From: Sphingomonadales bacterium
GTDB lineage: Bacteria; Pseudomonadota; Alphaproteobacteria; Sphingomonadales; Sphingomonadaceae
Assembly: GCA_018971065.1 (NCBI GenBank)
Contig: JAGWVC010000043.1
Coordinates: 1-31,666 of the forward strand
Length of the DNA: 31,666 nucleotides
Reading direction: 5' to 3'
Position 1 is the stretch's first letter; each line of letters begins with the position of its first letter. Of the stretch, positions 6,673-14,741 are shown one piece after another. The notes below the pieces were generated by a model, which was not told the DNA's origin, ran no database searches, and saw nothing but the letters and a program-made list of their open reading frames with translations. The position numbers and the translations under genes are program-made.

Positions 6673-7885
6673 CTTCGTCGAGCAATTCGCGCAGCCGCGC
6701 CGCGAAGCTGTCGCGCGCTGCCGGGGTCATGGCGCGATGGCGCAGCCGCCGCCCGGCGAGCACGGCGAGCAGCAGTGCCAGGCAAGCCAGCGCGGCCAGC
6801 CAGCCGAGCGAGCCGAGGCCCGATGCGCCCGCCTGCCAGTCCGCCGTTTTCGCCGGGGCACCTGTGGCAGCAGCGATTGGCGTGCCGACATCATAGGGCA
6901 TGGGTGCGGGCAGGCGGACCAGTGTCAGGCTGTCACCCAGCGCCGGATCGTAGCCGATCGCCCCCACCAGCAGCGCGGCGAGCCGGTCATGCAGGTCCGG
7001 CCCTGGGGTGGTGGCAAGCGCCAGGGTGATGCGCAGCGGGAATTGCCGCTTGGCGCGGGCGCTGGCTGCCGGGCCTTCGCCCTGCGGCTGCACGGCGGCA
7101 TCGGCGGGAGCCCAGACGGTGACGCGCATGCCCGGATCGTTGACCAGCTGCATCGCGGTGGCACGGACCTGCGCGGCATAGGCCTGCTCGATCGCACCGC
7201 CGTTCGCACCGTTGACCGGGGCGCTTTCCGCCATGGGCATGTCGGCCGACAGCTGCCGGCCCGAACTGTCGAGCACCACGACATTGGCGGCATCGAGTTC
7301 GTCCACCGCCGAGGCGACCAGCCGCTGGATGCCGATGATCGAACGCCCGTCAACGCTGGCGCCGATACGCGGGGTGATGGTGACCGAGGCCTTCGCCGGG
7401 CGGTGATCGTCCTTGAACACGCCCGATTCGGGCAGGGTGATATGGACCCGCGCGGTGTCGATGGTGCTCATCGACATCAGCGTGCGCGCCAGTTCGCCCT
7501 GCAGCGCGCGCTGGTAGTTGATCTTCTGCGCGAATTCGGTGAGCCCCATGTCGGACTTGCTGAACAGCTCGAACCCCACCGTGCCCTTCAGCGGCAGATC
7601 GCCGCCAAGGATGCCGATCCGCGCTGCATCGACCGCGGTGCTCGGCACAAGGATCGTCGCGCCGTCGTCGGTCAGTTCGTAGGGCGTTTTCTGCCGCTTG
7701 AGTTCATCGACGATCAGCGAGGCGTCGGCGGGTTTGAGCCCGCTGAAGGCTGGGGCCATCGGCGTGCGGATGATGAAATACCAGATCGCGAACAGCACCA
7801 GCGCGAGCGCCAGCGCGCCCCCGGCGATCAGCGCGATCTGGCGCTGGCTGCGATCTGCGGCAGGGTAGGATGTGTCTTCGGCCAT
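6644..7885 (-). CDS. fliF: Flagellar MS-ring protein FliF (short C-terminal tail)
   Basis: FliF builds the MS ring and export channel housing in the inner membrane. The product is 413 residues, short for a family typically around 530-570. It has a first membrane helix at about residues 17-39, the ring-building domains (APAFSGLKPADASLIVDELK at about 44-63; 'YELTDDGATILVP'; 'FELFSKSDMGLTEFAQKINYQRALQGELARTL', the FliF/SctJ signature; 'ARVHITLPESGVFKDD'; 'KASVTITPRIG'), and a second membrane helix at about 357-378. After it only about 35 residues remain (RDSFAARLRELLDEDERLR and flanks). In standard FliF the longer tail holds the FliG-binding helices. The TAA of fliE lies 6 bases upstream; I see no strong ribosome site. 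Confidence 0.93.
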   Translation of the reverse strand: MAEDTSYPAADRSQRQIALIAGGALALALVLFAIWYFIIRTPMAPAFSGLKPADASLIVDELKRQKTPYELTDDGATILVPSTAVDAARIGILGGDLPLKGTVGFELFSKSDMGLTEFAQKINYQRALQGELARTLMSMSTIDTARVHITLPESGVFKDDHRPAKASVTITPRIGASVDGRSIIGIQRLVASAVDELDAANVVVLDSSGRQLSADMPMAESAPVNGANGGAIEQAYAAQVRATAMQLVNDPGMRVTVWAPADAAVQPQGEGPAASARAKRQFPLRITLALATTPGPDLHDRLAALLVGAIGYDPALGDSLTLVRLPAPMPYDVGTPIAAATGAPAKTADWQAGASGLGSLGWLAALACLALLLAVLAGRRLRHRAMTPAARDSFAARLRELLDEDERLRGGRA

Positions 7886-7891
7886 ATCGGG

Positions 7892-8221
7892 TTACAGCTG
7901 CATGTTCATCAGTTGCTGGCCGGCATCGACCATACGGTTGCGTACCTGCACCATCAGCTCCAGCGAGATCCGCGCCTGTTCGAGCGCGTAGGTGACCTGG
8001 TGCAGCGGGATCGAATCGTCGACCGCCGCCTGGGCGATCAGCCGATCAGCGGCGGCGAGCTTGGCGTCGGTCGCCTGGACACCCTGGGTCAGCATGTCGG
8101 CAAAGGACACCGGGCTGGCGGCGCGCGCCACGTCGACCGCCTGCGCGCGGTCGGCCAGCATCGGGGCGACGAGGTCCACCGGGGCGACGGCGCCGACCGG
8201 GGCGAAGGGAACCGCGCTCAT
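7892..8221 (-). CDS. fliE: Hook-basal body complex protein FliE
   Basis: FliE is the small secreted adaptor between the MS ring/export gate and the proximal rod. The 109-residue product has a variable Ala/Val-rich N-terminus and then the family's helices: 'SFADMLTQGVQATDAKLAAADRLI' (about residues 39-62) and 'PLHQVTYALEQARISLELMVQVRNRMVDAGQQLMNMQL' pattern at the C-terminus (72-109). The end matches the conserved FliE 'v..a..ka..sl.l..qvRnK...aYqeim.m.' signature. It overlaps flgC upstream by 4 bases (ATGA). Confidence 0.94.
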   Translation of the reverse strand: MSAVPFAPVGAVAPVDLVAPMLADRAQAVDVARAASPVSFADMLTQGVQATDAKLAAADRLIAQAAVDDSIPLHQVTYALEQARISLELMVQVRNRMVDAGQQLMNMQL

Positions 8222-8646
8222 GCCCGCTTGCCGATCTGCAGCGCGTTCGAATACATCTGCCGCGCGGCATTGAGCATCACCACATTGGCTTCATAGGCGC
8301 GCGTGGTCTTGACCATCAGCGCCATCTCGGCGGCGTGATCGAAGCCGGGGTAGGAGACATAGCCTGCCGCGTCTGCCTGCGGATTGGCCGGTTCATAGAC
8401 CCGCCGCGCGGCAAGGTTCTGCGGTTCTATCGAGTAGACCGAAACCCCGCGCATCTCGCTGGCCTGCGCGCCGCCGGCCATGACTTCGGCAAAGCTCACC
8501 GCCGGGCCGGAAATCAGGTGCATCGGGCGATAGCCGGTGCCATCGGGCCCGGTCGCGGTCTGGGCATTGGCAATGTTCTGGGCGATGACTTCGAGCCGGC
8601 GCCATTCGACGTCGAGCCCGGTGCGGGCAATTTCCATGGCGTTCAT
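8218..8646 (-). CDS. flgC: Flagellar basal-body rod protein FlgC
   Basis: FlgC is a proximal rod subunit secreted by the flagellar export apparatus. The 142-residue product has the rod N-terminal motif 'ARTGLDVEWRRLEVIAQNIANAQT' (residues 7-30), the FlgC-specific 'Y.P.nP.ADa.GYVsyP' stretch at about residues 84-101 (YEPANPQADAAGYVSYPGFD), and a C-terminal helix with 'MALMVKTTRAYEANVVMLNAARQM' features. The ATG at 8646 lies 2 bases after the flgB stop. The order flgB-flgC-fliE is the usual one. Confidence 0.96.
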   Translation of the reverse strand: MNAMEIARTGLDVEWRRLEVIAQNIANAQTATGPDGTGYRPMHLISGPAVSFAEVMAGGAQASEMRGVSVYSIEPQNLAARRVYEPANPQADAAGYVSYPGFDHAAEMALMVKTTRAYEANVVMLNAARQMYSNALQIGKRA

Positions 8647-8648
8647 GT

Positions 8649-9002
8649 TCAGCGGGTTCCCGATACGGCAAGGGCTTCGAGTTGCAGGCGGCGGCCGAGC
8701 AGTTCGGCGAGCGTGGCATAGCGTCCGGCAGTGGCGCTGGCGGTGGCCATTTCCAGGTCGAGCCGCATGTCGCTGCGGCCCATGGTGTCGAATGCCGGGG
8801 TGATGCGCGGGGTGACCCCGGCGACGGCATCGGCACTGCCGGTCCCGGCAGCCTTGCGCAGCGCGTCTTCGAAGGTCACCGCCAGCGGGCGGTAGCCGGG
8901 CGAATTGGCATTGGCGATGTTCTCTGCGGTGACTTGCGCACGCAGCGACAGGCCGTCCATCGCCTTCAGCAGCAGGACCGAGGATATGGCTTCGGTACTC
9001 AT
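8649..9002 (-). CDS. flgB: Flagellar basal-body rod protein FlgB
   Basis: FlgB is a proximal rod subunit. The product is 117 residues. It carries the rod motif 'RAQVTAENIANANSPGYRP' at about residues 21-39, followed by 'VTFEDALRKA' and a C-terminal helix (TAGRYATLAELLGRRLQLEAL). I start it at the ATG at 9002. The upstream extension of the frame to 9047 overlaps flgI and has no rod-protein character. The gene begins 13 bases after the flgI stop, with a GAGGA-like site in that gap. Slightly shorter than the ~130-residue enterobacterial form. Confidence 0.93.
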   Translation of the reverse strand: MSTEAISSVLLLKAMDGLSLRAQVTAENIANANSPGYRPLAVTFEDALRKAAGTGSADAVAGVTPRITPAFDTMGRSDMRLDLEMATASATAGRYATLAELLGRRLQLEALAVSGTR

Positions 9003-9015
9003 GGCTTCACAGTCC

Positions 9016-10128
9016 TCATTGCACGACGATTTCAGCATGGAGCGCACCCGCAGCCTTCATCGCCTGGAGAATGTCGATCATGGTGCGGGTCGGCACCTTG
9101 GCGCGGGCCAGCCCCTGCGCCAGGTCGGCGACGGTGGCGCTGGGGAAGTGCATCACCGCGTTGGTGTCTTCGGTCACGTCGAGCCGGGTGTTGGTGACCA
9201 CCAGCCCGCTGGCGTCGCGCACGTAGCCGCCGTAGATGCCCGGCTGGCTGGCGGCGTTATCGATCTGCACCGAAACCTTCACGTCGCCCTGGGCGATCAC
9301 CACGTCGGAGATTTGCACCCCGCCCCCGGCGACGATGGTGCCCGACCGTTCGTTGACCACCACCCGTGCGACATTCTCGGGATGGACGGTAACGTTTTCG
9401 ATCCGCGCGAGCAGGGTGTTCATCGGACCGGACCAGCCATCGGTGGCGATGCGGATGCGGTCTGCCCCGAGTACCGAGGCCATGCCCGAGCCGACCATCA
9501 TGTTGATCGACCGCGCGGCATTTTCCGCCGTGGTGAAGTCACCCCGGCGCAGCACGAAGGTGATCGCGCCGTCCTCGGGCTTGATGTCGCCGTTGACTGC
9601 CTTTTCCACCGTCGCCCCGCCGGGCAGCACGCCCGATGTCGGGAAGTTCTTCTGCCGCAGGTTCTGGTCGGCATCGAAGCGGTAGCCGCTGACCACCAGC
9701 GCGCCCTGGGCGATGGCATAGGGCTGCTGGTCGGGGCCGAGCAGCGGGGTCATCAGCAGGGTGCCGCCGGCCAGACTGCGGGCATCGCCGGCAGAGGCAA
9801 CGGTCACGTCGATCCGGTCGCCGACCGAGGCCGAGGGCGGCAATGTCGCGGTGATCATGACGATGGCGACGTTGCGGCTCTGCACCTGATCGCTGGTGAC
9901 GACGATGCCCATGCGGCTCAGCACGTTGCGCAGCGCCTGGCGGGTGACCTCGCTGCGGGCGGAATCGCCGGTGCCCGAAAGCCCGGTGACCACGCCGTAG
10001 CCGACCAGCGGGTTGTCCCGCCAGCCGCTGAACCGGCCCAGATCCTTGAGCCGCACGTCTTCGGCCAGCGCCGCTGGCGCAGAGAGCAGCGCGGCGAGCG
10101 CCGCGAGGACTAGCGCAGCGAGTCTCAT
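9016..10128 (-). CDS. flgI: Flagellar P-ring protein FlgI
   Basis: FlgI forms the periplasmic P ring, the bushing around the rod in the peptidoglycan layer. The 370-residue product is of family length. It has a Sec signal peptide (residues 1-22, cut near ALA-ED) and then the hallmark 'RLKDLGRFSGWRDNPLVGYG' (26-45) and 'VVTGLSGTGDS'. Further FlgI blocks are 'RNVLSRMGI', 'VMITATLPPSASVGDRIDV', 'LAGGTLLMTPLLG', 'VVVNERSGTIVAGG' and the C-terminal 'LAQGLARAKVPTRTMIDILQAMKAAGALHAEI'-like end. It overlaps flgH by 4 bases (ATGA). Confidence 0.97.
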   Translation of the reverse strand: MRLAALVLAALAALLSAPAALAEDVRLKDLGRFSGWRDNPLVGYGVVTGLSGTGDSARSEVTRQALRNVLSRMGIVVTSDQVQSRNVAIVMITATLPPSASVGDRIDVTVASAGDARSLAGGTLLMTPLLGPDQQPYAIAQGALVVSGYRFDADQNLRQKNFPTSGVLPGGATVEKAVNGDIKPEDGAITFVLRRGDFTTAENAARSINMMVGSGMASVLGADRIRIATDGWSGPMNTLLARIENVTVHPENVARVVVNERSGTIVAGGGVQISDVVIAQGDVKVSVQIDNAASQPGIYGGYVRDASGLVVTNTRLDVTEDTNAVMHFPSATVADLAQGLARAKVPTRTMIDILQAMKAAGALHAEIVVQ

Positions 10129-10727
10129 ATCAGCCCCAGAAAGTTGAAGATGCGCACGACGATGCCCGGCTTGGCGCTGCGGCTGGCAAAGCCCCGGCCG
10201 TTGTATTCGATCCGCGCTTCGGCGAGGCGCGAGGAGAGGACCGCGTTGTCTGCGTTGATGTCCTCGGGACGGATGCGGCCGGTGACCTTGATGTTGGTCT
10301 TCTCGCCGCTGATGTCGAGCGCCTGCCAGCCGGAGACCACCAGATCGCCATTGGGCAGCACCTCGGTCACCGTCGCGGAAAGCTGCGCCGCCATGCGGTT
10401 GGCGCGGGCATTGGTGCCCATGCCGTCATAGGAGCGGTCGGAGCCCATGCTGAAGGTCCGGTCGAAGGCGCTGTTCGCGCCGGTGCCCTTGGCGGCGTTG
10501 ATCGAGCCGCTGGCCGACGTGCCCTTGCGCCCGCTCTGGCTCACCGTGTTCGAGGCGGAGCTGTTGGCCAGCACCTGGATGGTGACGAGGTCCCCGACGC
10601 GCGACGCCTTGCGGTCGGCAGCGAGCGCGGGCCAGTTGCCGCCCTTGTAGAGATCGTCGGCATGGCACGGCGGCGCGGCCATCAGGGCCGCCCCGGACAG
10701 GGCCATGGCAATGGCGAGGCGCTTCAT
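10125..10727 (-). CDS. flgH: Flagellar L-ring protein FlgH
   Basis: FlgH forms the outer-membrane L ring. The product is 200 residues. It has an N-terminal signal sequence (MKRLAIAMALSGAALMAAPP, then CHADD) and the FlgH core: 'DRKASRVGDLVTIQVLANSSASN' (about 44-66), 'AQLSATVTEVLPNGDLVVSGW', 'IKVTGRIRPEDINADNAVLSS' and 'RLAEARIEYNGRG', ending in 'VVRIFNFLGLI'. FlgH is usually a lipoprotein. Here the only nearby cysteine is in APPC, which is not a standard lipobox, so cleavage at CHA by signal peptidase I is possible. I start at the ATG at 10727, which overlaps the flgA stop as ATGA; upstream codons to 10745 lie within flgA. Confidence 0.95.
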   Translation of the reverse strand: MKRLAIAMALSGAALMAAPPCHADDLYKGGNWPALAADRKASRVGDLVTIQVLANSSASNTVSQSGRKGTSASGSINAAKGTGANSAFDRTFSMGSDRSYDGMGTNARANRMAAQLSATVTEVLPNGDLVVSGWQALDISGEKTNIKVTGRIRPEDINADNAVLSSRLAEARIEYNGRGFASRSAKPGIVVRIFNFLGLI

Positions 10728-11218
10728 GGTGTTGCTCCCTGGCACAGGGCCGAAATCATCTGGTGGTCGGCGGTCAGCACGAACAGGCGCTCACCGGGGC
10801 GGGCGTCGGCCAGGGCCACGCCGTCGCGCTGGATGTGGAAGATGCCGGCGTCGATCCGCACCGCCACGCGCGCGCCTTTCGCCACCCCCTCGGCTCCGCT
10901 GGTGACGAACGGCAGGCCGGGGCGCAGCGGGCGGTGGAGGGTGACCGTGGCGGCGCGCGCATCGGCGGGCAGCCATGCCCCCAGCAGCGGCATCCGCGCC
11001 CGTGCCTGGGCGGCAAGCCAGCTGGAAGGCAGCCGCACCTGCTCCGCGCCGCGCCGGATCCGCGCGAGCTCCAGCGCGGCGGCGCGGGCGCGGATCGGTT
11101 CGGGCAGCGGCGAAAGGTCGGCCACGTCGCCCAGCCGCAGCCGCTCGCCGCGAAACTCCACGTCGGTGGCAAAGGCCAGGGCGGCAGACAGGGCGACGGC
11201 GACGGCGGCGAGCGGCAT
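10724..11218 (-). CDS. flgA: P-ring assembly chaperone FlgA
   Basis: FlgA is a periplasmic chaperone for P-ring (FlgI) assembly. The product is 164 residues with a short signal peptide (PLAAVAVALSAALAFA, residues 2-17). The C-terminal half has SAF-like character: 'VTLHRPLRPGLPFVTSGAEG' (about 91-110) and 'GARVAVRIDAGIFHIQRDGVALADARPGERLFVL', which matches the FlgA 'v.RGd.V.v......v...g.Al.dg..Ge.i.v' pattern. It is shorter than the typical ~220-residue form. It lies between flgG and flgH and overlaps both (TGATG and ATGA). Confidence 0.85.
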   Translation of the reverse strand: MPLAAVAVALSAALAFATDVEFRGERLRLGDVADLSPLPEPIRARAAALELARIRRGAEQVRLPSSWLAAQARARMPLLGAWLPADARAATVTLHRPLRPGLPFVTSGAEGVAKGARVAVRIDAGIFHIQRDGVALADARPGERLFVLTADHQMISALCQGATP

Positions 11219-11991
11219 CAGCGGCGCAGGCCGTTGGCGATGGCCATCAGCTGGTCGCCGGCCTGGACCACCTGCGCATTGGCGCCATAGGCCCGCTGCG
11301 CCAGCATCAGTCCGACCAGTTCAGTGGTCAGTTCGACGTTGGAGGCTTCGACCGAGCCCTGCACCAGCACGCCCTTGCCCTGTTCGCCGGGAACGTAGGA
11401 CTGCACGTCCACCCCGTCCGGCGCGCGGAAATAGCCGCCGTCGACCGCTTCCAGCCGGGTCACGTCATCGGGCATGACCACGTCAAGCTGGCCGAGTTCG
11501 GTATAGTCGGTGTCACCGGCGGCCAGCCCGCGCACGCGCCCGTCGCGCTCGATGCGCAGTTCGGTGACGTCCCGCGGCACTTCGATGGCGTTCTTCAGCG
11601 GCATGCCGTCGGCGGTCTGCAGCAGGCCGTCGGTGCCGATCTTCAGCCCGCCGCCGCGCCACAGCCAGGTCTGCCCGCCGGGTCCGGCAACTTCGAGGAA
11701 GCCATCACCGCTGATCGCGAGATCGAACGGCCGGTCGGTCTGGCGCAGGTCGCCCTGGGCGAAGATCCGCGCGGTTCCGGCCACCGCCACCCCGGCAGCG
11801 GCATCGGTTGCCCCGCGCGCCAGCGGCGCGGCGTCGGGCGCGACCGGGGGCACGTTGACCAGCTCGGCAAAGCGCATTTCGGCGCGCTTGTAGGCGTTGG
11901 TGTTCACGTTGGCGACGTTCTGGGCGATCACGTCGAGGTTGCGCTGCTGCACCTCAAGCCCGGTCGCGCCGATGTAGAAGGCTCCGTTCAC
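11218..11991 (-). CDS. flgG: Distal rod protein FlgG
   Basis: FlgG builds the distal flagellar rod. The 257-residue product is the expected length. The N-terminal rod helix has 'GATGLEVQQRNLDVIAQNVANVNTNAYK' features (residues 8-35). The middle contains 'GTARIFAQGDLRQTDRPFDLAISGDGFLEV' elements (about 72-101). The C-terminal helix includes 'VQGSVEASNVELTTELVGLMLAQRAYGANAQVVQAGDQL', ending in ANGLRR. The 'NVELTTELV.LM..QRAY..N..' end separates FlgG from FlgF. It overlaps flgF upstream (ATGA) and flgA downstream. Confidence 0.96.
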   Translation of the reverse strand: MNGAFYIGATGLEVQQRNLDVIAQNVANVNTNAYKRAEMRFAELVNVPPVAPDAAPLARGATDAAAGVAVAGTARIFAQGDLRQTDRPFDLAISGDGFLEVAGPGGQTWLWRGGGLKIGTDGLLQTADGMPLKNAIEVPRDVTELRIERDGRVRGLAAGDTDYTELGQLDVVMPDDVTRLEAVDGGYFRAPDGVDVQSYVPGEQGKGVLVQGSVEASNVELTTELVGLMLAQRAYGANAQVVQAGDQLMAIANGLRR

Positions 11992-12695
11992 TTCACGCTC
12001 TCCCCGAATGTGGCGATTGCCCGCCCCATGATGTCGTCATAGGCCATCATCACGCGCTGCCCGGCCTCGGCCATGCGCAGCGCCTGCATCATCGTCACCA
12101 TTTCGTCGCCGGTGGTGACATTGGCGGATTCCCAGGACCCTTGCACCAGATGCGGCGCATCGCTGAGTTCCAGCGTCCCGGCATTGTCGGTGTAGCCACC
12201 GTCCACCGGGGCCAGCCCGGTACGGTCGGCGGCGTCGAACACCGCGATGCGCCCCGCCTCGCTGCCGGCCTGGACGATGCTGCCATCGGCCTTGACCTGG
12301 AAATCGGCGTCGGAAACCACCACGTCGCCGCCCGCCGCGGTCTGCAGCACGCCGCCCAGCGGATCCACCAGCCGGCCATCCTCGCGCCGCGTGAAGCGGC
12401 CGGCGCGGGTGTAGCGCAGCGCGTCATCCTGCCGCACCGCGAAGAAGCCCGGGCCGGCGAGGGCGAAATCATAGCGGTTGCCGCTTTCCACCAGCTTGCC
12501 GGGGCGGAAGTCGATCGCGGTGAGGATCTGCGGCGCGACCGGGCGCGCGGCGTCCGCCCCGGTGACCAGCGAGGCGAAGGCCACTCGCCGCTTGTAGGCG
12601 GGCACGGTGGAATTGGCGATGTTCTCGCCGGCGATCTCGGTGCGGCGCTGCGCCTGCGCGAGGATCGCGGTGACGGAATCGACCAGGTCAGGCAT
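11988..12695 (-). CDS. flgF: Rod protein FlgF
   Basis: FlgF is a proximal-rod subunit. The 235-residue product starts with 'AQRRTEIAGENIANSTVPAYKRR' (about residues 15-37) and has the FlgE/F/G core 'YDFALAGPGFFAVRQDDALRYTRAGRFTRREDGRLVDPLGGVLQ' over about 74-117. It ends with 'VQGSWESANVTTGDEMVTMMQALRMAEAGQRVM'. The length and the position directly upstream of flgG favour FlgF. The start codon has GAGGAG about 10 bases upstream, immediately after the flhA stop. The N-terminal helix is somewhat divergent (STVPAYK rather than NT.GYK). Confidence 0.9.
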   Translation of the reverse strand: MPDLVDSVTAILAQAQRRTEIAGENIANSTVPAYKRRVAFASLVTGADAARPVAPQILTAIDFRPGKLVESGNRYDFALAGPGFFAVRQDDALRYTRAGRFTRREDGRLVDPLGGVLQTAAGGDVVVSDADFQVKADGSIVQAGSEAGRIAVFDAADRTGLAPVDGGYTDNAGTLELSDAPHLVQGSWESANVTTGDEMVTMMQALRMAEAGQRVMMAYDDIMGRAIATFGESVK

Positions 12696-12713
12696 GGGCG
12701 GGCAGGCTCCTCA

Positions 12714-14741
12714 TCAGTCGGGCCTCAGGACATCGAACGACTTGAGATCGATCGACTGCGGGACTTCGTTGACCGAAATGACGGCCAGCCGGGGGGCGCT
12801 GCGGCGCAGGAAGGCGCGCAGCTGCTTGCGGATGGTCGGTCCGCACAGCATCACCGGGGCAAGACCCTGCTGGATCATCGCCTCGACCATCGGGATCACC
12901 TTGCGCATCAGCGATTCGGCGAGGCGCGGCTCGATCACCAGCGGCCCCTGCGCGCCTTCGGTGCGACCGATGGCGTCGGTGATCTGCGCCTCGATGCGCG
13001 GATCGAGGCTGAGCACGGCCAACTGATCCTCGCGGCCCTTCAGTTCGCTGCAGATGATGTGGCTGAGCCGCTGGCGGGTCAGCTCGGTCAGCTCGCCATG
13101 ATCGCGGGTGCTGCGGCCGACATCGACCAGGATATCGGCAATCAGGTCGATCGGGCGAATCGAGACGTCCTCGGCCAGCAGGTTCTGCAGCACGCGCTGG
13201 ATGTCGGAAACCGACATGACGTTGGGCACCAGTTCCTCGACCAGCCCCGGCTGGCGCTGGCGCACTTCCTCCAGCATGCGAGTGACGTCGCCGCGGGTGA
13301 GCAGCAGCGGCGCTTCGCTGCGCACCACTTCGCCCAGATGGGTCATCATCACCGTCACCGGATCGACCAGGGTATAGCCCAGCGTGCGGGCGCGCTCGCG
13401 ATCGGCATCGTCGATCCACAGCGCCGGCAGCCCGAAGGTGGGATCGCGCGCCTCGATGCCCTTGAGCCCGTCGCGGGCATTGGCCGAACGGATCGCCAGC
13501 GTCCGGTCCGGCATGATCTGCCCGCGCGCATAGGCGCTGCCGAACAGGGTCACCTCGTAGTCGAGCGGGGCCAGCCCCTCGCCATCCTCGATCAGCACGC
13601 CGGGGATGGTCAGCCCGCTCGCCTCGGCGCGCTGCTTGCGCATGGCGACGATGCGCTCGGCGATCACCGGGCGCAGCGGCTTCCAGCTTTCGGCCAGCTC
13701 CTTGCCCAGCGAGACGCCGATGGTCGATGGCGCGCGGGTGGCGGCGGCTTCGCCTTCCTCCGCCTCGTCCCCGGCGGCGGCAGTATCGGCGGCGGCGCGG
13801 CGGCGCATGCCGAACCACGCCGTGGCGAACAGCCCCAGCAGGATGGCGATGGGCCACTTGGGCATGCCCGGCAGCATCAGCAGCATCACCATGGCGGCCA
13901 TGACGATCAGCGGGATCTTGGGCACCGAGCCGAGCTGGGCCAGTACCTCGGTCGACAGCTGGCGGTCAGCGGCGGAGCGAGTGACGATGATGCCGGTGGC
14001 AATCGAGATGACCAGCGCCGGAACCTGGGTGACGATGCCGTCGCCGATGGTCAGCAGGGTGTACTGTTGCAGCGCTTCCGACCAGTCCAGCCCGCGCTGC
14101 GACACGCCGATGATCCAGCCGGCGATGATGTTGATCAGCACGATGATGATGCTGGCGATGGCATCGCCCTTCACGAACTTGGACGCGCCGTCCATCGCAC
14201 CGTAGAACGCCGCTTCACGCTCCAGCGTCTTGCGGCGCAGCTTGGCTTCGTCCTGGTCGATCAGCCCCATGTTGAGATCGGCGTCGATGCTCATCTGCTG
14301 GCCGGGCACGGCATCGAGGGTAAAGCGCGCCGCCACTTCCGACACGCGCTGCGCGCCCGAGGTGACGACGACGAACTGCACCACGATCAGGATGAAGAAC
14401 ACCACCAGCCCGATGACGAAATTGCCCTGGATGGCGAATGAGCCAACCGCGCCGATCACTTGCCCGGCATCGCCGTCGGTCAGGATCAGCCGAGTCGCCG
14501 CGACGTTGAGCGACAGGCGGAACAGCGTCGCCACCAGCAGCAGCGAGGGGAAGGTGGAAAACTCGACCGGCTTGCGCACGTAGAATGTCAGCATCAGCAC
14601 GGTAAGCCCGAACGACAGGTTCAGGATGATCAGGAAATCAAGCAGCGGGGTGGGGATCGGCGCGAACAGGATCAGCAGGATGCCGATCATGCCGCCGACC
14701 AGCACCAGATCCGAATTGTTGCGCAGGAACCGGCCGAACAT
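12714..14741 (-). CDS. flhA: Flagellar biosynthesis protein FlhA
   Basis: FlhA is the large inner-membrane component of the flagellar type III export gate. It uses the proton motive force, and its cytoplasmic ring receives substrates. The product is about 675 residues. About eight membrane helices occupy residues 1-310. The FHIPEP-family block contains 'LFRLSLNVAATRLILTDGDAG' elements (about 74-94), then 'VSEVAARFTLDAVPGQQMSIDADLNMGLID' and 'FYGAMDGASKFVKGDAIA'. The C-terminal cytoplasmic domain includes 'TVMMTHLGEVVR', 'RVLQNLLAEDVSIRPIDLI' and 'APVMLCGPTIRKQLRAFL'. The ATG at 14741 overlaps the flhB stop as TGATG, with AGGGGG about 8 bases upstream; a GTG one codon earlier (14744) is possible. 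Confidence 0.97.
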   Translation of the reverse strand: MFGRFLRNNSDLVLVGGMIGILLILFAPIPTPLLDFLIILNLSFGLTVLMLTFYVRKPVEFSTFPSLLLVATLFRLSLNVAATRLILTDGDAGQVIGAVGSFAIQGNFVIGLVVFFILIVVQFVVVTSGAQRVSEVAARFTLDAVPGQQMSIDADLNMGLIDQDEAKLRRKTLEREAAFYGAMDGASKFVKGDAIASIIIVLINIIAGWIIGVSQRGLDWSEALQQYTLLTIGDGIVTQVPALVISIATGIIVTRSAADRQLSTEVLAQLGSVPKIPLIVMAAMVMLLMLPGMPKWPIAILLGLFATAWFGMRRRAAADTAAAGDEAEEGEAAATRAPSTIGVSLGKELAESWKPLRPVIAERIVAMRKQRAEASGLTIPGVLIEDGEGLAPLDYEVTLFGSAYARGQIMPDRTLAIRSANARDGLKGIEARDPTFGLPALWIDDADRERARTLGYTLVDPVTVMMTHLGEVVRSEAPLLLTRGDVTRMLEEVRQRQPGLVEELVPNVMSVSDIQRVLQNLLAEDVSIRPIDLIADILVDVGRSTRDHGELTELTRQRLSHIICSELKGREDQLAVLSLDPRIEAQITDAIGRTEGAQGPLVIEPRLAESLMRKVIPMVEAMIQQGLAPVMLCGPTIRKQLRAFLRRSAPRLAVISVNEVPQSIDLKSFDVLRPD

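Noticed and set aside
12141..14441. Plus-strand open frame of 766 codons opposite flgF and flhA
   Set aside because: FlhA and FlgF on the minus strand are certain, and the plus-strand product is His/Gln/Asp/Gly-rich low-complexity sequence typical of an antisense shadow in GC-rich DNA.
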